DNA of 64,000 nucleotides from Nissolia schottii (GCA_003254905.1 QANU01073111.1:666097-730096), one strand, 5' to 3'; counted from the first letter of the stretch, positions 25,401-37,799 are shown. Made by a program: numbers and translations. The notes: generated by a model not told the origin, from the sequence alone.

Positions 25401-26117
25401 TTTACCGTTCATCCAAAAGAAGAAGAGAAAGATTTGATCAGGTGTGTATCTCCATTCTCCGACAATGCTTACACCTGCACAGAGTGAGAAAGAGAGACAG
25501 AAAGGAAATCAGGAACCCACCTAGGCTGCCTTTTACATGTATTTTTGCCTTTATATTTTCCCTTCTCTCTTTTTTTTTTTTTTAATATGAAATGCATTTT
25601 TCGTAGGACAGGGTGGTTTTGGAGATTCGGCTGTTATGGAACCACCAAGGAGTAGAGGTGTTCAATTTCCCTTTGCTGTGATGGACCGTGTTATCATAAA
25701 GGTAGTATGTAAACAGGCTTGAGTTCCTATTAAAAAATATTTTTTTCTTTTTCTATTTAAATCCATGAAATCAAATAATTGGCAAAAAAATTGGATCAGG
25801 GAAACAAAAGGACGCCGCTACGCTTTGTTGGTCGTGAAGCTATTGTAACGACACAATGCCTGAATGGATGGTTGGTGGCTTTACTTTATTTTCCTATTGT
25901 AACAACAAACTATCTTGGGCGTGAACCTCTATATATGCTTGATGATGCTGCGGTAGAGTAACCGCGTTAAACTTGCTTATGTTGTTAATGAAACAGGTAT
26001 GTAGTGAAGACACTGGACAATGCAGAGAGTGTGAAGTTGCAGTATCGCTCCCTTGCTAAGGTTTTGGATGATCCTTCAAAACCTGCCTCCAGCAAGCTGG
26101 GACCTAATTGGCGTTAG
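22422..26117 (+). CDS. U-box domain protein, PUB62/63-like
   Basis: Exons 22422-22938, 23079-23364, 24177-24258, 24730-24787, 25353-25441, 25612-25701, 25800-25870 and 25997-26117 give a continuous 437-aa frame ending in GPNWR. Exon 1 encodes an acidic tract at about residues 105-128 made of Asp/Glu codons. The U-box spans about residues 258-335 across exons 2-5 (SDPVTGALMDDAMILPCGHS, then KACCTCSQ, then the helix QAAVQAYRREE). A basic stretch (SSKRRRERF) and a conserved C-terminal region (VQFPFAVMDRVIIKGNKRTP) follow. U-box proteins are E3 ubiquitin ligases that bind E2 enzymes; substrates for this group are not known to me. The acceptor of exon 2 (GTAGAG/AG) and of exon 6 (GGACAG/GG) were chosen to keep the frame and are less certain than the others. 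An extra copy of the exon 3 acceptor lies upstream. Confidence 0.85.
24066..24190 (+). repeat. Tandem duplication of the exon 3 splice acceptor in the U-box gene
   Basis: TGTTTCATC...AAAATACAGGGG plus GCTCTT and TGGA occurs twice, with acceptors ending at 24091 and 24176, 85 bp apart. The second gives the U-box reading frame. The first would add 85 nt and reach TAA at 24138-24140. Confidence 0.8.
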
Positions 26118-29100
26118 ATCTGAAGCACACCATCATCAGAAGATGTGGCTTTGTAATACTTCTACTCCAAGATGCCGCGTGATTTTGAGTTTTTGTTAGC
26201 ATATCAGCCAAAGTTTCTTCTTTGCTATTCCACTGTTGTTGTATCCCTTGCAATAAAACTCTGGTGTAGTAGAGTTTGTAAATATAGAAGAAGCCTTGTG
26301 GTGCTGAGTTTATTGAGATTTGAGATAGAATCAATGTAATCATTTTGTTATATAGATACACTTAACAGATTTATACTCAAGTGAAAATGGTTGACATTAT
26401 ATAACATTATGGCACAATATTTGGTTTTAATTTATGGCGTCCGGCAGTTCTTGATTCCCACGAAATCTGGGAGGTTATAGACAATTTTATTTTGTTATAT
26501 ATTATCACTACCATTATCTAAATACTTGTGCATAATGTATGAAATCGTCACGTTTTAGTGTTCATGTGCTGTCCAATGAGCAAAACCATTACTGATAAGT
26601 GTTATAACAACCTTGCAAATCAAAGGCAGATAAAACTGAAAAAGTGTATCAAAGAGGACATCGTAAAAGTCAAGGTAGAAAATTATGATGACTATTTTTG
26701 TACTTTGAAGATTGAAAGCCCAAGTCAAAGTGAATATATGTGACTGTCAACATAGAAATCCAGCTTTTTTTTTCCCTCGTTTTTTTTACCTATGTTCCTT
26801 TTTTTTTTTTTTCATTTTCTTTCCTCTTACGATTTATTTTATTGGAGGAAAGTAATGTTATTTGAATCATTCAAAATATATTTAGACATACTGTCACTCT
26901 TCACGTAACATATAATATTCTCTTTATTAAAAATAGATTTCATGATATATTGTGAAAGAAAGTAACAAGATATAAAAGTTAAAAATCAAGCATTTCACGT
27001 GAATTTTTAACATGACCTTATCATGTGTGATATCTCACTTTAAATTTTTTTTTATTTAAATCATATTCGAGTTTCACTTACTCAATCAAAAACAAAATAT
27101 TACCTATGATAAGGTTATGTGATAAATTTACATAAAAGCATTCATTCCAGATCAAAATGATTAGGAATGGTCAGAGACTTAAATAATAAGCATGAAGATA
27201 GAGTTCAAATCTCAGCGATAAAAAAAAAAAAAAAACTGCACCTTTCCCGGAAGCTTTTATATTTTCTTTTAATAATAATAATAATAATAAATCCAACCCC
27301 AAAAGTTAAACTATATGAAATTAGTATCTTTTACATGGGGATGGGGACGGTTATTTTTAGGACCGTGGTGGGAACATAGTAGCCACTAAATCCTACTCAC
27401 TGAAAATTAAATGGACGATTAAGAATAAATGAGTTTGAAAGTCTCAAAATTTATAAAATTAAAAAATAGACATTGTTTCACTTTTTGTTTAAAAAGAAAT
27501 TTAATTTTCATGTACCAACAATATAAAATAATAGATGAAAATATAAGAAATTATCAATAGATGTAAATAGTGATCATAACGAATAATTAATTATAATTTA
27601 TTATATTTCTGTTGATTGACAAATAGAAAATTGTTTTACACTAATTTATTTTTGAAATTGCTTCATGACTCAACAACCACCGCCCTCACTCGGCTACCTC
27701 CTGACCGATTGATTTTTGTTAAATAAAAATAAATCCATACTTTTATGTTTTTCAATTTTTAATCGACTTTTTATATGCTAAGAAATTAAATTACGTGGCT
27801 AACTAGTATTCTCAAAATAATGATGATATATAAACATATAAAAAGTTATAAACCCCTCTTTAACTATTTCACAAAACATCATAAAATTAATTAATTATAT
27901 GATAAATTTTATGATGCGTTGCGAAAGAAATATCAAAATATTTATACATTTTTATAAGTTGGAGAATCATTTTCCTTTCACGGAAGCATCCATATATTAC
28001 GTTTATTTTAGTCAATTGTCTTTTATTTACTTCTTGTGCATCCATAAAGCCAAAAATTGCGCATATATATATATATATTTATTTATTATGCCACAAATAT
28101 TATATCAATGGCATTCTCATATTTAAGCTTTTGACGGACGCAATCACACTCATGCAAGGCCAGAATGAGTAACTACTGCAAACTTTTATAATATATATCT
28201 TTTCCGAATCAGCAAACTTTGGTGCAAGTTGATAGCCTGATCAACCAAAGATAGGGGAAAATTTTTCATAATAAAACATTAAAAATATCATATTTTTAAG
28301 ATGAACAATTTTAAAAGTTATTTTTAAAATAAACTAATATTTTTATAAAAGGAAGTCGATTTAAATCAATTAATTTATAACCTCTAATTAATTTTTTTTA
28401 ACTTTTAGGTGCATGGTTATACATTTTTTAATTTTATTATGTATATGTATATAAAGTACAATGAATATACATTTTAATGTATTATAATTGTGAGAAAATA
28501 AATACATAAGACATAATTACTTTTTTTTCCTCACTCATTTTTATCCCTCTAACTCAAAAAAATCTTAACTTTGGTACACACTACAAATGAGTATACATCT
28601 CTATTTATAGATTTAATTTTAGACATAGTGTTAACTCCTCATCATAGATAAATACGTACAAAAATTATCTCTGAGTTGACTATATAAAGTGTATGATTTA
28701 AAAAAATTGATTTATTTTGAGAATAACTTTTAAATTAGTTATTTTGAGAAATAGGGTATTTTTGATGTTTTAGTATGAGAATTTTTGTGAGAGGCATCAT
28801 TTTTCATGTTTGACAAATTAAGTTATAATAGATATATTGTTGTGGAGCTGTCAAAACGATCCTGATTTGTTTACTCAATTAAATAAACAGAACAAAGAAT
28901 AAATGTATAAAATTTGACTCACAAATAATAAAATATTATTTAATTCATGAGTTAATGGACTGAGCCTATTAGCCAAACTGACCCGTTTAATAACTTTATA
29001 TAAGAAGTAAGCTATATCCTTTAATAAATTCTTTTATCATTTCCTCTAATTACTAATATTTTTATTTTAAGAATTGAAGACATATACAGTAGTTCCTTAT

Positions 29101-30600
29101 TTCTTTTGATCTTTTCAACTGCTATGTGATGAACAAAGCTTTCAAGATTTACGATGATAGGGTTAGAAGTGTTAAAAGTTCAATTCAAACTGAATTAAAA
29201 TAAAATAAAATAACTGATTAATAAATTTTAAATCGATTCAAATTTTTAAAAAAATAGTTTAAATTTGTTCTAATCTTATAAAATTCAACCGGTTCGATTC
29301 GGTTTGATTTAAATTTTTTTTTTCAAATCAATACAAACAAAATAACAAAGATAATATTTTTGAGAAACTCAAAGGGGTGTTTTGGAATTTCGAAAATTAA
29401 GTTATCGTGCTATTAAATAAGATTAATTATCTTAAATTACATAAAAATAATTATTTTTTAGATATATAAAAATTTGTATAAAAATAAAATAATTTGTAAT
29501 TAAATAATTTTTAGTTTAAAACTAACTATAATTTAGTCAATTTTTTTAAAGAAAATAAGTTAGTTGTTAGAGAGAAAAAAAGATATAGAAACGATTAAAA
29601 TCAACTACAAATTAATTTTTTCTTGAACTAGCTATATATTATCATTTATCCAAATAAAAATTGATCTTACGTAATTTTTTTAATTAACAAACAATAGTTA
29701 TTTAAAGTTGGTCTCTGTTATATTTATATTTACTTATTCAATTTAATTTTTTTTCCAAATACCCCAAACAAACAGATAATATGTTACATTGCATATTATA
29801 CATTATTCATCTATATTATATATATATATATACGCACACATGTATTTTATCATATTTTAATGCTAAAATTACTGTTGTATATCACATTTGAGTTCAATTC
29901 AATCTGAATTTAATTAGTATGTGCAATCAATTAATATTTAATCACTATAAAAATGATATATATTGTTATCCAAACGCATATATTGTTACATTAATAAAAT
30001 TAATTAAATTTTATATCCATTATATCAAAATTCTAGTAAGTTTTTAAGGGACCTAATCTCTACAAATTGTGCTAAGCTTTATTTTGTTGGTTTGCTTCGC
30101 CTTGATACTAACCCTTACAAATGAATAATATATGAATTTTCTCATTTTTTGAGGCGATGTGCTGATTATAATTAACAATTGCTTTTGGGCTGATGAATCA
30201 ATTTATTAAATCATTAGAAGTGGGCGTGTGACAACATTGCATTAGGTCATACGTTAAAAGTAAAAAATGTCTCAATGCAATTTTAATTATGAAGTACCTT
30301 AATCCTGATTAGCAATTTTAATTACATCAGAGTGAGAGGGATCTCTTTTAATCCTGACTAGCAAAAACGATTAAACAAGTCCCCTAAAAAAAGAAGAAGA
30401 AACGATTAAACAAAAGAACAAAGTAAAAGTAATGATTCAATAAAAGAAAACCCCTAAAGAAAAGGGGTCAATAATCGTCCACGAGATGGAAGTATTTCAC
30501 ATTTTTTATGATCATCCACTTTAGCCTATATAGCTATTCCAATAGATCATCTGTACATAATAATAGATCCACAGGCAGCAGCGTCGTCCTACTATTAATC
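26118..30600. other. Intergenic, AT-rich, no gene seen
   Basis: The first few hundred bases are 3' UTR of the U-box gene. The remainder is strongly AT-rich with small TA, TAA and A tracts (for example TAA repeats near 27270-27290). Around 29180-29310 it carries worn sequence with CCGGTTCGATTCGGTTTGAT, which may be an old repeat. No coding likeness seen. Confidence 0.5.
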
Positions 30601-30668
30601 GCCAAGCCATGGTGAACCGCAAGAAATTTTTATTCACAAAAAACCAGAATTATACAAATTTAATTCCC

Positions 30669-31421
30669 CTAATTAAACAAATTCGGTTCCTGCCACTGGC
30701 TTTGCAACAGCCAACAATTCTTAAGCTGCGACTCCACACTCTCCCTGAAGCTCTTCACTCTCACCAAGCAGAAGTGGGTCGAGCACAAGCCCATACCCGA
30801 CCCGGGTCCTGACCCGACCCGACTCGTCTTCAACAGGTAGCATACCGGCCCGCACCCGACCCCCTTCCCCTGAACCACGATTCCCCACGCCCTCGTCGTC
30901 CTCTCCCCGCCGTTCTCCGCCTCGTCATCGCCGCCGAGCTCCTCCACGAATATCACTCCCTCCGGCAACGGCATCTCCCCTGACTCCCACCGCTCCTTCA
31001 CCGCCGGCCAGTCCTCCACCACAACCTTCCTCTCCGTCGCCGTCGTCGTCGTTTCGCCGTTCCTCTTCGAGAACACCTGAACCAGGAGTGGCGCCTCCCT
31101 CAGATTCTTCACGATCTCAACCACCGAATCCCTCATCCACGCGTCCAGCCTCTCCTGTGCATCCGCGGCGGCGTTGCCCTTCCCCCCTCCCTCCCGCTTC
31201 TTCCCGAACGGCTCCACGCTCAACCGATTCTCCACCACTCCCCTCGCCGCCGTCGTCATGGCCGCTATCCTCCCCTTCCTCGCGATGGATCGCACCTGGT
31301 CCCCGATCGCGACGGAACACGGCGGTTGCGCCCGGGGGTAGCCGCACCGATTGTCGATTCCAAAATTGGCGGTGAGGCGGTTGTTTCCGCAGCAAGCAAT
31401 GCCGAGTGACGAGGACGCCAT
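30669..31421 (-). CDS. Conserved plant protein of unknown function, probably plastid
   Basis: A single 250-codon exon from ATG at 31421 to TAG at 30669. The N-terminal 70 or so residues are rich in Ser, Ala, Arg and Gly with few acidic residues, as in chloroplast transit peptides. The middle has a helical stretch (ERLDAWMRDSVVEIVKNL, then EAPLLVQVF) and an Asp/Glu-containing stretch (DWPAVKERWESGEMPLPEGV). The C-terminal part (AWGIVVQGKGVGCGPVCYLL, then STHFCLVRVKSFRESVESQL) looks globular and Cys-containing. I remember similar plant proteins, possibly grouped as DUF7804, but am not sure. GC content is clearly higher than in the surrounding DNA. No catalytic motif was recognised, so no function is assigned. 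Confidence 0.75.
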   Translation of the reverse strand: MASSSLGIACCGNNRLTANFGIDNRCGYPRAQPPCSVAIGDQVRSIARKGRIAAMTTAARGVVENRLSVEPFGKKREGGGKGNAAADAQERLDAWMRDSVVEIVKNLREAPLLVQVFSKRNGETTTTATERKVVVEDWPAVKERWESGEMPLPEGVIFVEELGGDDEAENGGERTTRAWGIVVQGKGVGCGPVCYLLKTSRVGSGPGSGMGLCSTHFCLVRVKSFRESVESQLKNCWLLQSQWQEPNLFN

Positions 31422-31429
31422 CTGCTGCT

Positions 31430-32890
31430 GCCTGCGAGGGTGGCGGGAAAAGGAAGAGAAAACTCCCAGAACGAAGGCAACAAAGAGAATATGAAGAAAA
31501 GCGAAGAAGGTGCGTTCCTTATTTGTTGGTTTCGTGAAGATTCGTTTTCGTGTGAAGGATAAAATTTAAAGAAGAAGAATGAGAAGCAGAGAGAGAGAGA
31601 AGAGGGTGATGGTGATTATGGGTTAGTGGCGCGTTCAAAATTGAAGGCAGATAAATAATGTATAATATTGGACGGTTCAGATTCAAATCTGACTCGGGCT
31701 CTGATTCGTCATTCTCTCTATTTCAACTTACCAACCACTGTCACAGATCATTTTACTCACATTCCACGTTTGTAGAGTGCTCCACCCCCCTTATTTTAAA
31801 GTCCTGCACCTTACCGTGTGAAATAGGTTTTGTTTCTGTGCGGGTGTGTTGGGTGTAACGCCCTTTTATGTGGGAATAAGCCAATGGAGTGAGTTGGACG
31901 GTTTCTTTCAATGCGGGGGCGTATGGGATAGGGTGGTCTAGGTTGTAGGGGAATGGAATTGGGAAGGGCACGAGCCTTTGTTGCACGGGAACGTGCCTTC
32001 AAAGGTTCCTCCACGAGCATCACACGCGACGCGTGCGTCCACAATTTGTTGCTTGTTCAGGGTGGCCACGAGGTTTGATTACTTTGACTCTTTAAGATTG
32101 GAATCAGCGGTGCAGACGGAATGGGATTAGGAGGAGTATCAAAGGGGCGGGTGCAGGTGATTGCGGCCTAGGTGAGCATGTGGCGTAACGAGACGAAGAA
32201 GGCAAGTGCACGAGGCAGCACGCGAAAAGTGCATGGATTGCGAAGGCGGGCACACAGGGGGCATTCGCTCCGTGTTAGGCTTGGCCAATAGAGTGCAACG
32301 TGGATGACACGTCGAAAGAGGGGTTGCCATGTCAGCATTTCGCGGTTACTTAAAATCTGCACGCAACATGATTTAAATGGTGGAGCCCGCGTTTTGGTTA
32401 GTTGCTTGTGAGTTGTGACTAGACAATCATTGCGAAGAATGAACTAACTTAACTAACTGCAGCTGCACCCAAGACTGGATCTAACTTAATCAAACAGTTT
32501 CTTAAACTTTATGATAACGAAAAGAAAAAGCCGCTAACGTGATAAACGTTGACAATATGGTATATGGATAAATTAATTAATTATGTCACGGGGAAAATTG
32601 CTTTGTTTATTTATTCTTATTCTAATTATTATCATCACTTAACTTGTTTTTAAATTTGAGATTAAAAGAAATTAATTCTAAATACAATAGCAAGGGATCA
32701 CTAGAGAGATAATCTGCCATCAAAAAATAAATTAGACACATAGTCAAAGAATGTATACAGTGAAGTAACAAACTTATCACTGAAACGGGGCAACTGTGAT
32801 ACAATTAAACCGATACTATGTGATTGCTTCAATAATACTATTCCTAGCGTGGTTGTAAATTACTAAATTCTACGCAGTCTAAAATCCAAA
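31430..32890. other. Promoter side of the unknown plastid gene and a GC-rich spacer
   Basis: GA tracts near 31590-31610 lie in the probable leader or promoter of the minus-strand gene. About 31850-32400 is much richer in G and C than other spacers but has no ORF of known type and no clear element ends. Confidence 0.5.
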
Positions 32891-32891
32891 T

Positions 32892-33397
32892 TGTTACGGA
32901 CTGGGCCTTAAAGGCCCATCATAGCGTCCCCGTGACCCAAGCCCAATACTCCTCAGATCCCCTACTCGACCGGCCCAATCACATCCCAAGTCGACTCCCA
33001 GAATCCCTCTTCCCACCTTCTCGAAACTCAACGGCCCCGAGATCTTCTCGTCCTACCTGCTCGGGATAAACCACAGCGAGATACTCTTGTCCTACCTACT
33101 CGAGCTCGGCAGTTCCGAGACCCTCGACCATTCCACAATACGCGGGGTCGAGATATTCTCCCACCACCGTGACACGCGGAAGAGCCTCAACCCCCCTCAA
33201 CTATATAGTAACCCATACCTCAGATATGAAAAATCATCCAATTATCACTTACTAAACTCCTTAACCCTTGCTTACTTGAGCGTTGGAGTGTTTGCAGGTA
33301 TCCACCGTAACGCGAGTCCAGAGACCTTGCTAGAGCCCTCGTTAGACGTCAGTTCCAGGATCCAAAGAGTGGACCGAGGTGCATACTTCGAAATACA
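32892..33397 (+). mobile_element. Solo LTR, gypsy-like (about 506 bp)
   Basis: It starts TGTTACGGACTGGGCC and ends near GAAATACA. The block ACTTGAGCGTTGGAGTGTTT then GCAGGTATCCACC near 33275-33310 matches the other LTRs here. AAATT occurs at 32888-32892 and at 33397-33401, so a target duplication exists but overlaps the assumed ends by one base. There is no internal region. Confidence 0.7.
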
Positions 33398-33401
33398 AAT
33401 T

Positions 33402-34767
33402 TAAACAGATAACTAATAAATTCTACTTGATCAGCTTGGTGTTGGTTGCAGTTTTATTCTATTTTTTTAAGGAAAAAAACCCTACTTGATCAGCTGATAA
33501 AATTCAAATCAAATCAATTAATCCAGCTCAATTTGTGAATTGTCAATTTTATTATTATTTATTATCTATTAATATTATAAAAAAGATTATCAAAGTGGTT
33601 AGTCAAGATAATAAGTGTCTCGACGTCTTAATGTACCAAAGATTTTGAGTTCAAACCTTAGGAATTTTTTAAAAAAAATATGTTAAAGACCCCTACCTCC
33701 CTCAAGGATCTCAATCGAATTGGGATGGATAGGGTTCGGATGTTGATAATTTCATCAAGACCCAAAAGAATTATAAAAAGACTCTTTACTTTAGTGCTTA
33801 ATTTTTTATTTCATGAGATTATTATTTTTAACTGCAAATTTAAAGATTTAAAGAAAAGCAAAAAAAATTAACAAAGTGAATATACGTCACACTAATTATT
33901 TGAAAATTGAAAGGTTAATCAAGCAGGATTTAGAGGGTAAAGTTACTCTTTTCACCATTAAAGGGATCTATCTTTCTCTAAAATAAAATCCTCCTCGCAC
34001 TATATGATATTTTTTCTAATCAAGATAAAGTAACAATTACTCCATATCTTAGTATCAATTTATGTCTAATTTTTTATTAGTTTGCCGATGGGCTCATCAT
34101 TTGTTCTCATATTGATAGAGTGAGGTGAGGCTTTATAACTTTTAAGTTTCAAGTCCAAGTCCAATATATTATTGTGGTTAGAATTTAGTTTACTTCTCTT
34201 GGCATATATTTGAATGGGGCCTAAAATTTGTACAAACAAATTGAGGCCTAAAACATAAAGAAATTTGGGCCTTTTGTGTTCAAAACTGGAAAATGGCCCG
34301 ACAGACATGTTCAAAAGACAAACACCCAGGGGCAACAAAAATCCCACTTGGAGATCGTAGAATAGAATATTTTTTCATGACCAAATTTTCTTTTTAGTAG
34401 AATAGACAAACAATTTATCCGGGGGAGCATAAGAACGTTTTTATTTAGGATTCTCCATCAATACTTTGTCCACCTGTCATTAAATGGTTAATTAATAAAT
34501 TTTAATTAAAATAAAAATGACCTGCAATGCTGCACCTAATAGGTAATAATTGAGGTCAAGATATCAATACTTCATATTATGACCAAGGTACCAGAACATT
34601 TTTTATTATATTTCAAAAATCATATTTAATAAAGTTTGAAACCAAAACCTCACGTATATTATCAAAAGAATTATAGTGGCTTGAGTGTAAAGAACTTAAA
34701 CCGAAGGTTAAATAAAAATTGAATACTCCATGAACAGATAGAACAAGAAGTGAAAGAAAAGAACATC
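33402..34767. other. Intergenic spacer between two solo LTRs
   Basis: AT-rich. The segment 33590-33670 (TTTTGAGTTCAAACCTTAGG followed by A-rich sequence) resembles the worn B-box and tail of a SINE, too weak to call. No gene seen. Confidence 0.4.
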
Positions 34768-35172
34768 TGTTATGGACTGGACCAGTATGGCCCATTCCGC
34801 GGAAGTTATTCAATCGACCGGCCCAACCCATTAGAGCCAGTCCGGGTTCGGAAGCCCATCCCCAGGATGAGGCGCCTCCGTTCCGCGGATCCAGCCTTTC
34901 TACAGCACAATCATCTCCCATCGCACCAACAAAATCTCGGAGTAACCGAGGGAGTCTGTTCGCGGTGACTGAGGCGTGAAGTACAACTTTCCATTAGCAA
35001 CCCACAGGTACATAAGCAGGGCCGAGCACCCAGGTAAGGATAAGACTCTAAGATTCATTCTTACACATTCATCTCATACCTGTACTGACTTTGGCATCGG
35101 AGTCCTTGCAGGTACCCACCCAGCCAATACACCCGTGGAGCTTCAGGGACTGAAGAGTACCCCTCTGGTACA
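34768..35172 (+). mobile_element. Solo LTR, gypsy-like (405 bp)
   Basis: It starts TGTTATGGACTGGACCAG and ends CTCTGGTACA, with the perfect 5-bp target duplication ACATC (34763-34767 and 35173-35177). It contains TTTGGCATCGGAGTCCTTGC followed by AGGTACCCACCC, shared with the other family members. No internal region. Confidence 0.8.
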
Positions 35173-36087
35173 ACATCTAAAACTGAATCATTTAATAAAA
35201 TATCAAAAGATTTTTATTTTTATTTTTAATATTATATAGATAGCCAAGTAGTTGCTAGCCATGGTTTTCATGAGCGATACTTGATTAAAGCAGCCATAGT
35301 ATGGGCGAGAACAGATTCACAACTTTTTTTTTGTCTCCACGCTGTTTCCCTCTTACGGGAATGTTAAACGGGAATATAGTAGTGCTCAAAGTGATACAAA
35401 TACATAAAAGGGGAAAAAATGAGACAGATTAAAAATAATACACCAGTTGTTTGTCACTTTTGGACAATCCTCATTTTTCACCAACCCATCTCGCCCTCCT
35501 TACGGCAACAACCCTTTTTGACAACTAATTTGCAAATTGCAATTGGTCCAACTATTATAATACTAGTACTTGAGTTTATCAAAAAATAATCATAATAATA
35601 ATAATAATACTAGTACTTGATGATTGGTAGGTAGAATGAACGGTGACGCTCGTGCCACCAACCGCATGGGTGGCCAAGGGGATGGCCTTCAAAATAGTCA
35701 AAGGCACCCAAATTGACTAAATACATGTCATCATGTCAACAGTCATAAACTCAAAACTCAAAACTCAAAACTCAACTCAAACCCATTTCAATTTACACTG
35801 TTGTAAATATTACTAACTAAACTTCATATGTTACATTACTTTGATTTTAACTCTGTTTCATTTTAAGCCCCGGTTAAGCATCGAAAGTACATGCTTGGGG
35901 GAAAATAGAAGGATCATTTATTTGCTGTGAAAAAAAAAGATAAGGGAGTTTAGTGACATGGTTTGAAAAGGATTTAATTATATAGTAGCTAACATTAACA
36001 AGTAATTATTATTTGATTAACAAAATTAATTATTGTGAGGTAGCAATTGATATAGTCACAGGTGCATGCCATCCACCTCAACTCAAT

Positions 36088-36160
36088 CTACCTACCCACC
36101 TTTGTTTCTTGGCCTTGTCAGGAAGAAAGAGCCTTTTATATATATATATAGAGAGAGTAT
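36088..36160 (+). promoter_or_regulatory. AC-rich MYB-type box and TATA box of the CHI-like gene
   Basis: CTACCTACCCACC at 36088-36100 contains ACCTACC, the AC or H-box motif bound by R2R3-MYB factors in phenylpropanoid promoters. A TATATATA run at about 36138-36150 lies some 35 bp downstream. Both are upstream of the non-coding exon ending at 36238. This arrangement suits MYB control of flavonoid genes; binding is not shown. Confidence 0.6.
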
Positions 36161-36237
36161 TATATTACTCATTCACCTTACCATTTGTCAAAACTCTTCC
36201 TTCCCTGTCTCCATCTTCATCTCCACCAAAGACAACT

Positions 36238-37734
36238 AGTAAGAGCTCTCTCTAATTCTTGGTCAAATGAATATAGTTCGTTTTTCTTTATTGATTTCAG
36301 AGCTTCATATAACTGAGATTAATAGTTTGTTTGTTTTGTGAATTTAATTTCATTTCAGTGGCAACTGAAGAAGTTGTATTGGTTGATGAAATCTCTTATC
36401 CTTCCAAGATCACTACTACCAAGCCCCTCTCTCTCCTTGGTTATGGTAACTAGCATATTTTTCAAATTTCAATTTTCCCTTGATTTGATTTTGAAGATAG
36501 GGTTAATAGGTCTTAGATTTGTTACTGTTCCAACTAGTGTTCTCAATCCAAGCTAGAAAAATTGAATTAATAAATGAAAGGCAGCAAGGGATCTAGTATG
36601 CTTTGCTTTGTTAGATTTATTTGCTTTTGACTTTTTGATTCAAGTACAAGTTTGATTTTAACTACTTGTTTGATCATCAGGGATCAAAGACATGGAGATC
36701 CACTTTCTCCAAGTGAAGTTCTATTCAATTGGGGTTTATTTGGACCCTGAAGTACTAGCCCACTTGCAGCAGTGGAAAGGTGTACCTGCCAAGGAGCTTG
36801 AAGACAACGACGAGTTCTTCGATGCTCTCATTGCCGGTGAGTTCAAATATTTGCATCACCAAACCCTTCAATAAAATCAGTAATCGGTACCAACGAAAAA
36901 ATAGAAAAGGGCGAAACCTCCCATTTTGGTCCCCAATCAAAATATATTGGAGAAAAAATTAGTCACTAGTCCAAATGTGGGACATTGGCCCCTAGACATG
37001 AAAAATTAGGGAGACCAAAGGGTCTCATTTTGTATGCTTAGGGAACCAACGTGCTCCACATTTTCGTAAGTTAGCGATCCCCTATTGACTTTTAAGTTAC
37101 GAGAGACTACTTTATCTTTTGATATTTTGATCAATAATCAAATTAAAAATTTTCTCAACAATAGTATTCCTTTGAAATGTCAAAGATCTGAGAGACTACT
37201 TTGTCCTCCGTTAGTAATGATTGTCATGTGTCATATGCGCAGCTCCGATAGAGAAGGTTATTAGGCTTGTGGTGATCAAGGAGATCAAGGGTTCACAATA
37301 TGGTGTTCAGATTGAGACAGCCGTGAGGGACCGTTTGGCAGCGGACGACAAATTTGAGGAAGAAGAGGAAACTGCTTTGGAAAAAATTGTTGAGTTTTTC
37401 CAGTCCAAGTACTTCAAGAAGAACTCAGTGATCACCTATCATTTCCCAGCAAATTCAACAACCGCTGAGGTAAAGTATATGGCAGCACAATTTATTTACC
37501 TTTCCTTTTTTTTCTGACACTCTTATTAGTGGCGATTGTATTTGTTAATTGTGTTTTGTTATTGCTGTGCAGATTGCGGTGTCTTTGGAAGGGAAGGAAG
37601 ACTCAAAGTTTGTGGTGGAGAATGCCAATGTGGTTGAGACCATCAAGAAGTGGAAACTTGGTGGGTCAGGGGCTGTGTCTCCTTCAACCATTTCATCTTT
37701 GGCTACCAAGCTCTCTGAGGAGTTGTCCAAGTGA
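36238..37734 (+). CDS. CHIL: Chalcone isomerase-like protein, type IV (CHIL)
   Basis: The coding exons are base 36238 (A of ATG), 36359-36445, 36681-36836, 37243-37469 and 37573-37734, giving 210 aa. The A at 36238 ends exon 1 (ACAACTA/GTAAGAG) and TG begins exon 2 (TTTCAG/TGGCAACTG), so the start codon is split by a 120-bp intron. The protein begins [18 protein letters not shown] and shows the CHI fold signatures [29 protein letters not shown] and [11 protein letters not shown]. Its sequence fits the type IV group, which as a family lacks true isomerase activity and instead binds flavonoid intermediates and helps chalcone synthase make naringenin chalcone. The other possibility is a true CHI (types I-II), less likely from the sequence. 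It acts in the cytosol near the ER. Intron 3 contains sequence resembling an old repeat (36935-37090). Confidence 0.9.
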
Positions 37735-37799
37735 AAGACAACTTTTGTGTTGTTCTGTGTTGCAATGGTGTTTTTCCACTCACAATATTTGCGGATTCT

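Noticed and set aside
26104-26361. Minus-strand ORF with a stretch resembling the copia pol end (SKEETLADMLTK)
   Set aside because: It overlaps the 3' end and 3' UTR of the U-box gene, the likeness covers about a dozen residues, and no neighbouring RT or RNase H motif is present. Probably chance.
33590-33670. Possible tRNA-derived SINE remnant
   Set aside because: Only a weak B-box-like GAGTTCAAACC and an A-rich tail; no A box or duplication seen. Similar weak phrases near 27190 and 41050 were also set aside.
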